Below, in pieces: positions 57,181-64,000 of a stretch of DNA of 64,000 nt (position 1 is its first letter; every line of letters starts with the position of its first letter). Made by a program: the position numbers and the translations under genes. Below the pieces are notes generated by a model. It had not been told where the DNA came from, searched no databases, and was given only the letters and a program-made list of their open reading frames with translations. Source of the stretch: Siniperca chuatsi (taxonomy: Eukaryota; Chordata; Actinopteri; Centrarchiformes; Sinipercidae); NCBI RefSeq assembly GCF_020085105.1, contig NC_058065.1:3040218-3104217 (forward strand). Reading direction: 5' to 3'.

Positions 57181-60100
57181 CATGAAAAGACATGAAAATA
57201 GTCACGAATACATTCATTGCGGTGGCCGACGGTTGAAAGCTCCAGACAAAACTAATACATGAACCTCGAGTTTAAATTTTTTTTGTCAAATAACCCCCAA
57301 ACTGTTTACTGCTTAATTACAAATTTAATGAAACTATTAACGATTAGTTTTTCATTATTTATTGAGACCATAAGTGTGCCTTGAATACAAGAAAGAAAAT
57401 CTTAACTCAAGGCCTACTTACTAGCTTTTTTACCTTTTTTTCAGGGTTCATTTCCAAACTAACCCTGCTGACTGCTTTATTAAAGATTAAGTGAAAGTTT
57501 AGAGAGACAGGATCTCCCTAAAAACTACTCAGATTTCTAAATCCTTTACTTCTCAGTTTAAGTGTACTTTAAATAAAGCAATTTATTACCTTTAATTCTG
57601 ATTTACTTTTCAAAAAAGATTTAATTTAGTTGTCAAATTGGGTAAATGTAGGTAAGGGGTCATTAAACAGACTTTTAATATATTTATTGTTGTTTGTTTT
57701 CACATCTTAACCCTGTAAACAATGCATACATTACATAAAATATCTCTTAATTACTAAAGCGCCCATATCAACCCATGAATAAAAAAACTAAAATTTAAAC
57801 ACCAATGACAGGCCTAGCAACCCTGGCATTTTTAATGAATAATAATGGAGTATTAAGGACATTTGAGGTATATAAAACAGTGTTTTTGTTTATAGTATGG
57901 GCTGAGTAAGGGGTCATTAAAGCCCAAAGTAGCACTAGGAGTCCTTTTCGCCCTGAGTAAAGTCTCCCAGGCAGTCCTGTCTTTCCTGTCAGACCAAACT
58001 TAACCACCTCTGATGAAAAACATTTAATTAGATTTTTGAGCTTGTCGGGAGCCTCTTGGTTTTAGAGCGCTGCAGCCAGCACCTCTGGGTGGAGCTGCAG
58101 TGTCAGTTAGGGTGACAGGTGTGGAAGGTGTAGCTCCGCCCCCGCCTGCGCTCCAGGCTAGAGGGTGGACTAAAGAGAGCGCGTGAGTCACCCGAACTGT
58201 CTGTCTGTTTGCCAAATTTGTGACAGTGTGAACAGGAGGAATGATTACAAGCAAGCAAAAACTGATTTCAGTGTAAAAATGGGCACCTGACTGAAAATTG
58301 TACTTAAATTACATCTTAAATTGTAAAATTAAACGCACAGTTTCTTTTTGTAAAGAAAAATTAAATGTGTGTAATTAAAGGTGCTTGATTACTTTTAAGA
58401 GTACCTCAGTGATTTAGTATTACATTTCCATAAAGTTGGGGACTCAAAAGAGATTTAAAAAGGAAAGGAAAAGAAAATCAAAGCAGCAGAAATATCCAGA
58501 TTTTTATGAGTCATGCTCCAAAACCACTGGATCCTACATTTCCCCTAATGCAACTTGATCGTGTCTTTTATTGATCATTAGCATTATTTTTTTATTTTGG
58601 AAAGCTCCCTTCACAGCCACAGAAGAGTTTACAACTGTAAACTTTATGTGTAAAATTGGACTTTAAGCCTATTAATAACCCCAAACTGAGAAATAAAGTG
58701 TATTTTTATTACAATTTAAGATGTAATTTATTTTCAGTAAGAAACGAAGGTTTTTGTTTCAGGTAGTCTCAGAAAATAATATAAAATGAATGTGTTCTAA
58801 CTGTAAGGGACTCATTAATGGAATTAAATATTTAATGTTAAGAATATTTAAAGGAACATGTTTGTTGCAGTTGGGCTGAATGAATATTCACTTACTCACA
58901 AAGTAAAACTAACAAAAATGGTATGCATACTGTATGTATGTATAATATATATATACATATGTATATATTTTATTGGGTTTCATATTAAGTTTATCCTGGA
59001 TTTCATGAATATATAGTTTTTATTGGAGAAAGCTTACAATAAATGTAAAATTACAAAAAATAAACTAAAAGTATGACTGTTTTCTACAGTTTTGGAGATG
59101 CACTAGATTTGGCTTTGTTATAGGGTATGTTATTATAACAGGTCTAATAATAATAATAATAATAATATAATAGGTTACAATAGGTCAAGTTTAGTCACTG
59201 TACTGAAAGATCAGAAACAAACTGACTTTTCAAAATAAAGCAAATACACTGGTCTTGAGGCATCAAATAATGACTTCCTACTTCTCAACCTGCAATAAAT
59301 AAGCCGTCATATAACCTCATCTAACCGAGAATAATGAAAACAGAGTCTTTCTGCAAATGTTTGCTCAATAATAAATTATTTTGTGGATCCTTCAGTTGCA
59401 TTTTTAGTGAGTGTCTCCTCAATAAGACAATTCTACAAGCATATTTCTCTTTGTGTGACCGAAGAACAGTTGAACTGGTAGTCTTTTCTGCAAAAACAGA
59501 CATGAAAGCCTCTGGTTATGTTTTCGTGTTCACAGAAGCTCTCCAACCTGCACGGTAAACATGTCGAATGACAAGGTCGTCCTGTTGAACAGGTGTCAGA
59601 CACGTAATCTTCTCACCGACAGAGAAAACCATCAGTCTTGTCGCTTCTGACTGAGATACTTTATGATATCCATCTGTGCTTTAATCAACAAAAGGAGACC
59701 TGTTTGTATTTTTAGTGGAATTTCTGCATTTTTTTAATTATACATGACCAAAACTGCTACGAAACCCAACCAAAAAAAAAGCCCAAAACACGTATTTGTG
59801 GCACTAATTACTAATTTTACCCTGACTTATTCATATTTTCAGCCAAAACATTGAAAAATATAAAAGTTGCTTCTTATTTTTTGTATTCTCTCACACGTGG
59901 TCGCGATGTAAACTCTCAGTGTTCACCTGCAAGTCAAACATCAAGAACATTTCTAATAATCATCCACTACAGCTGCCTGTAAGTGCTGCAACTGAGCCTG
60001 CACCTTGTTCATTGTCTCATATTTTGTTCTGTTTATAACTTTCTGCTGCTGTTGGTTTTAATTCTTGGTTTACCTGTTAGAAAAGAAAAAAGGGAAAAAG

Positions 60101-61384
60101 ACTGCCTTACATTAAGTTCAAACACACTCTGAAAAACATGAGAAAGAAAGAGGAAATGTACAGAATGAACAAAGAAACTTACCTATCAACCTGACTTTAC
60201 TTGCCTAAACTTTAGCACAGAGTGAAATAAGGACTGAGAAGTTTTGTTTGTTTGTTTGTTTGTTTGTTTTGTTTTTTCCCTTTAATATTTATTTCAGACC
60301 CATACAGGCTTATGAAACATTCAATATTTCAAGTAGAGCGGGTCGAACATTTGAACAAAAATGAAACCAAGAACAAAGAAAGCCATAATTACAGAGTTCA
60401 AAGAAAGAGCATCCGAATTATTACATGGCCAAAGTTTTTTTCTTCTTAGATTTACAAAAATTCAAAGACTCTTTTAAAGATGAAGGACTGAGAAGTTTAC
60501 ACGGAGCACCTGAAGGCAACACGCCGCCCTGATGATGCTGTTAGTATTTTGGTAACTTAACTTGATATAAACATATATTTTTTAGTATAATTAGTATATA
60601 ATTAGTATAATTTAATTTAATTAAGCTAAATTTGCTTATTTCTTTATATGCAGGCACTGTTTATATTCTAAATGTGCATGTGTAATGTGTTTTTATAGGC
60701 TGCAATGTTCATGCAGCTGTGATGTTTGTGAATGTGCTGCCACCTGGTGGTGCTTTTGTCTGGAAATTCAAGAAGAACAATGCTTGTTTTGGTTATTCGC
60801 TGCAGTTTGTGGCAGCAGAGAAAACGAACACAAGCTCCTTTGTTTTTGTCGTAAAGTGGAGAAATAAAGTCGCTGCAAGTGAAACTGAGTCTCTGGCTGC
60901 AACACACACAGACTCTACAGTTATTACATGAAACAAAACTAAGTTTGGCTCTTTACCTTCTTTATTTCTTGCCTTGCACTTTTTACATGAAAACAAACTC
61001 TGTTTTTTATTTATTTATTTATTAGTAAACAATGTTTAAATGCCATTAAAACAAAAGTCCAGTTGGTCTATTTTACAGGGTTCGACGTGTTGTCCAGGTG
61101 AATTAACCAAACCCACCTGCTGACTTCGCTCTGAACGCTGTATTTCTTGAAGTAAAGAATAAAACGAGCATCGGAAATGCCTAAGAAGTATCAATAACAT
61201 CTATCTGCTGCTTAAAGTCATTATAAAACTAAACGAATAACATTTAGAGAGTCTTTTGTCTGTCATACTTTCAGAAAACGTGAAATCAGTTGTGAAATTA
61301 AGACATTAACAAGGTTTCATTTAATGAATGCAGTATTGATCATAAAATCTTGCTACCTCTTTAAATCTCCCTTCTTATGAAAAA
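57181..61384. other. Intergenic spacer before myostatin-2
   Basis: No supported gene. Contains an AT-rich imperfect palindrome (ATATATATACATATGTATAT, about 58950), (AAT)n at 59145-59167 and a (TTTG)n tract at 60244-60270. Open frames (59321-59558, 60685-60931) occur on both strands and match nothing I recognise. Distal muscle enhancers of myostatin-2 could lie here but no specific site is claimed. Confidence 0.45.
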
Positions 61385-61480
61385 AAAACATCGTCCTAGC
61401 AGCCAATCATAAAGTCCTGCGGCCCGGGGACAGATTCATATCAGACAGCGACACCGCACTGACCTCTTCTTCTCTCCAGG
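61385..61480 (+). promoter_or_regulatory. Myostatin-2 proximal promoter
   Basis: A CCAAT box (AGCCAATCATAAAG, about 61400-61413) is followed by a TATA-like CATAAAG, then about 70 bases to the start codon at 61481. The short leader and compact CCAAT/TATA pair resemble fish myostatin promoters. Inference from motif and spacing. Confidence 0.4.
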
Positions 61481-61847
61481 ATGCTCCTCTTCCTCGGCCT
61501 GGCCGTCTTCTTCTCCGCGAGCTTTTCCATGGAGATGAACCAGACCTCCAAGCTGCTGGCGGACAGCGGAGAGCAGTGCTCGGCCTGCGACTTCCGGGAG
61601 CACAGCAAGCAGATGAGGCTCCACAGCATCAAGTCCCAGATCCTCAGCATCCTGCGGCTCGAGCAGGCTCCCAACATCAGCCGGGACATGATCCGCCAGC
61701 TGCTCCCCAAAGCGCCTCCTCTGACGCAGCTCCTGGACCAGTACGACCCGCGGGTGGAGGAGGAGGACCACGCCACCACGGAGACCATCATCACCATGGC
61801 CACCAAGCGTAACTAAACCAAACCAAAAAAAAACGTGTTCTGTCTTT

Positions 61848-61879
<32 letters not shown>

Positions 61880-63613
61880 CTGAACGTCGTGCGTAAAAGA
61901 AGAAGCGTGTGATCTGTGCACAAATCCTGTGCGTAAAGTTTGTTTCCAAGTATCCGCGCAGAAAACAGGAGACAGAAGACCATGTAGACATGTATAATTA
62001 TTTAAATCCCTTAGAATATAATCACTCTTCAAAGTGTTGTGTTGTGTTTTAATCCAAATTACACACAGCGTTTAGATTTTGGAGAGATTTTAGTATTTAA
62101 AATCCATAAAGTAGTTTTTGGAGAAACATAAATCTTTCTGCAAATTAAATAAATTAGTTTATAAGAAAATATTTCACTTGGGTTAAGTAATAACAGGTGC
62201 TGAACTTTCATGCCAGTAGTTGAAGAAGAATGATGGATATTTATTATCCAGCAACCTTTTGCGCGCTGTGTAAAAGTGTGTATCTTTGTAAATTAAAGTC
62301 ACACAATCCAGTTTTTACATGTTGTGACTGTTGGTAATGTGTCATATTATTCAATTAATATCAAAACAGCACAGCTTTTCACAACAAAACGTGTGTTTGA
62401 CAATCTTTGTGTATCTAAATATTAAATTGCCAAATACATTGTTCACATGTGGCCCTAATCCTCTTCCGTAGCCAACTGTTATAACTAACTATTAGATAAA
62501 ACAGACCAGTGAGGTAAAACCAGTAAGAGCAGTGACGGCTACTGGGACAATCCTCACAAACTCACGCTCGCATAAACATAAATACACTCTTGTCTACATT
62601 TTGGAACGGTCACAGCCTTTCAAATAACTATAGTGGGAGTAACAGATGCTCCAGTAACAGAAAACCAGCTCTGTCAGACCGCAGAACTGCTGATACCTGC
62701 AGCATTTTGAATCCACAAATTTCCCCCGAAGAAGCACACAAACCTGACACTTACATCACGAGTCATCACGTGTGCAGCGCTGACCTTTTGTCCCGAGGGC
62801 GGTGCAAAATAAAAACTCACAGATTGTACAAGATGCTCAGTGAATTACCTGGTGATCTGCCCAGATTTAGATCTTCCTTGTGCAGCCTACAAGTGGCTTA
62901 TGTGGGCTGATGGTGGCGCTAGAGGAAAGGTCATGGGGTCGCTTGGAACGTTAGGATTCAATCTTCTGGGGCCAAAACCCTCAACGAATTTGAAGGAAAT
63001 CGGGCCAAGATATAATGGAAATGAGTGTTGATGGAAGGTAAATGTTGTCCTGATGCTGCTGCTAGAGGAAAGGTCAGAGCGTCACCAAAATAATCAGGGT
63101 TCATCCTCTGGGGATCATAAATATTTACAGCAAATTTCATGCTAATCTGTTCAGTAGTTTTGACACATTTTGCTCTTGTGTTTGACAAGCAGAACAGTCG
63201 ACTAGACAAAAGATAATTTAACATTTTAATGATTTCTTCCAGCTAATCCGATCACCCAGGACGAGTTGTCCTCCTGTTGCCTGTTCAGCCTCAGTCCGAA
63301 GATCCAACCCAAAAACATCCTGCGCGCTCAGCTGTGGGTTCACCTGCGGCCGGCCGACATGGTCACCACCGTCTTCCTGCAGATCTCCCGCCTCAAGCCC
63401 GGGAAGGAGGGAAACAGCACCCGAGTCAGAGTCCGCTCCCTGAAGATCGACACCGAAGCCGGCTCCGGCTCCTGGCAGAGCATTGACATCAAGTCTCTGC
63501 TGCAGGCCTGGCTGCGTCAGCCGGAGACCAACTACGGGATCGAGATCAACGCCTATGACTCCAACGGGAACGATTTGGCCGTCACCTCAGCAGAGCCTGG
63601 AGAGGAAGGACTG
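61481..63613 (+). CDS. mstn2: Myostatin-2 (growth/differentiation factor 8 paralogue), exons 1-2
   Basis: Exon 1 is 61481-61808, exon 2 is 63243-63613. The phase-1 junction (AAGC-GTAACT, then CAG-CTAATCCG) restores Pro: [16 protein letters not shown]. Encoded so far: signal peptide (about 1-16), N-glycosylation site NQTS, latency propeptide with [20 protein letters not shown], then [40 protein letters not shown] and the end [14 protein letters not shown] before GTGAGC. The RXXR cleavage site and mature cystine-knot ligand lie in exon 3, beyond the window. Myostatin is a secreted TGF-beta ligand limiting muscle growth through activin type II receptors; fish myostatin-2 is also expressed in brain. 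[11 protein letters not shown] and the short acidic [16 protein letters not shown] segment identify mstn2 rather than mstn1 or gdf11. Confidence 0.93.
61848..61879. repeat. (TTG)n microsatellite in myostatin-2 intron 1
   Basis: About ten TTG units 40 bases after the exon 1 donor. The reverse frame through it gives artefactual poly-Asn or poly-Gln. Confidence 0.9.
62905..63185 (+). repeat. Two partial copies of a dispersed repeat in myostatin-2 intron 1
   Basis: GATGGTGGCGCTAGAGGAAA (about 62909) and GATGCTGCTGCTAGAGGAAA (about 63050) head two similar segments. The second continues with ATCATAAATATTTACAGCAA and TAATCTGTTCAGTAGTTTTG. The same family occurs at 30120-30510. The second copy ends about 60 bases before the exon 2 acceptor. 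Confidence 0.6.
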
Positions 63614-64000
63614 GTGAGCGCAGTCAGATTATTAACTTACAACTTAAAAAGCACTTTTAACATATTATCGGTATTAAACCTCGTTCTTCAAATCTGGCTC
63701 AACTAATCCAGGCTATGTTATCCAGCGAAGATGATCATCCAGTTAACTCGGTTCTTTAAACACAGTTAGAAGTTCGATCTGTCAATCTGGCTACATTTTT
63801 GCAGATTTGGGTTTAAGGACTTGTTCGAGGTCAACTTTAAGCCACCATTCAAAAACTAGAAAATCAAGGTTTGTGTCTGATCATCGACAACCCAATCGAG
63901 CTAAGGCCGTTATCCATGTATGAAGAAGGGGACGCTAATTTCACAGGAAATTTGTAGTTACACAAATAAAATGCTGGATTCGACAAGAAAACATTTGTTT
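63614..64000 (+). other. Start of myostatin-2 intron 2
   Basis: Begins with a GTGAGC donor. No further exon or repeat is recognised up to the window end. Confidence 0.6.

Noticed and set aside
61436-62032. 198-codon minus-strand frame over myostatin-2 exon 1
   Set aside because: Antisense shadow of the real exon; its Asn-rich run comes from the TTG microsatellite and it has no recognisable domain.

Overview
The window is vertebrate genomic DNA, almost certainly from a percomorph teleost. The genes have multiple GT-AG introns. One gene is the fish-specific second myostatin paralogue, and the introns and spacers are full of dispersed repeats of the kind common in percomorph fish. No bacterial-style operons, CRISPR arrays or functional tRNA/rRNA genes were seen.

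Layout. (1) 14-139, +: the C-terminal coding exon of an unrecognised gene, followed by a polyadenylation signal. (2) 1385-4065, +: a complete five-exon SUMO1 gene (101 aa) with an ETS/CCAAT-type promoter and a tRNA-derived SINE in its second intron. (3) 8247-9026, -: a single-exon claudin-34-like gene. (4) 14060-43230, -: SHROOM2. I assembled ten coding exons from 42180 down to 16158 whose phases all agree (1565 aa: PDZ, ASD1, ASD2). There is a probable 2.1 kb 3' UTR, a probable non-coding first exon near 42961-43230, and an alternative or cassette exon at 26736-26837. CLDN34 next to SHROOM2 matches the human Xp22.2 arrangement. (5) 45010-51955: a LINE 3' end split by a 6.3 kb endogenous retrovirus in minus orientation. 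The ERV has TG...CA LTRs of 470/471 bp, TATAC target-site duplications, a tRNA-Tyr-type primer binding site and an intact gag. Pol retains only RNase H and a frameshifted integrase; env has lost its surface subunit. (6) 52287-52490, -: the end of a B30.2/SPRY domain, a gene relic. (7) 55884-56436, +: a two-exon gene for a 138-residue His/Cys/Asp/Gly-rich protein that I do not recognise; it is the best candidate for something undescribed. (8) 61481-63613, +: exons 1 and 2 of myostatin-2 (mstn2/mstna); the exon for the mature ligand lies beyond the window.

The genes do not form one pathway. SUMO1 is a housekeeping protein modifier, claudin-34 a tight-junction-type membrane protein, SHROOM2 an apical actin/Rho-kinase scaffold of epithelia and endothelia, and myostatin-2 a secreted TGF-beta-family growth regulator. 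The window is most informative about conserved linkage, alternative SHROOM2 transcripts, a young nested retroviral insertion and the unrecognised His/Cys-rich gene. All exon boundaries were read by eye from splice signals, phase and remembered family sequences; no alignment was run.
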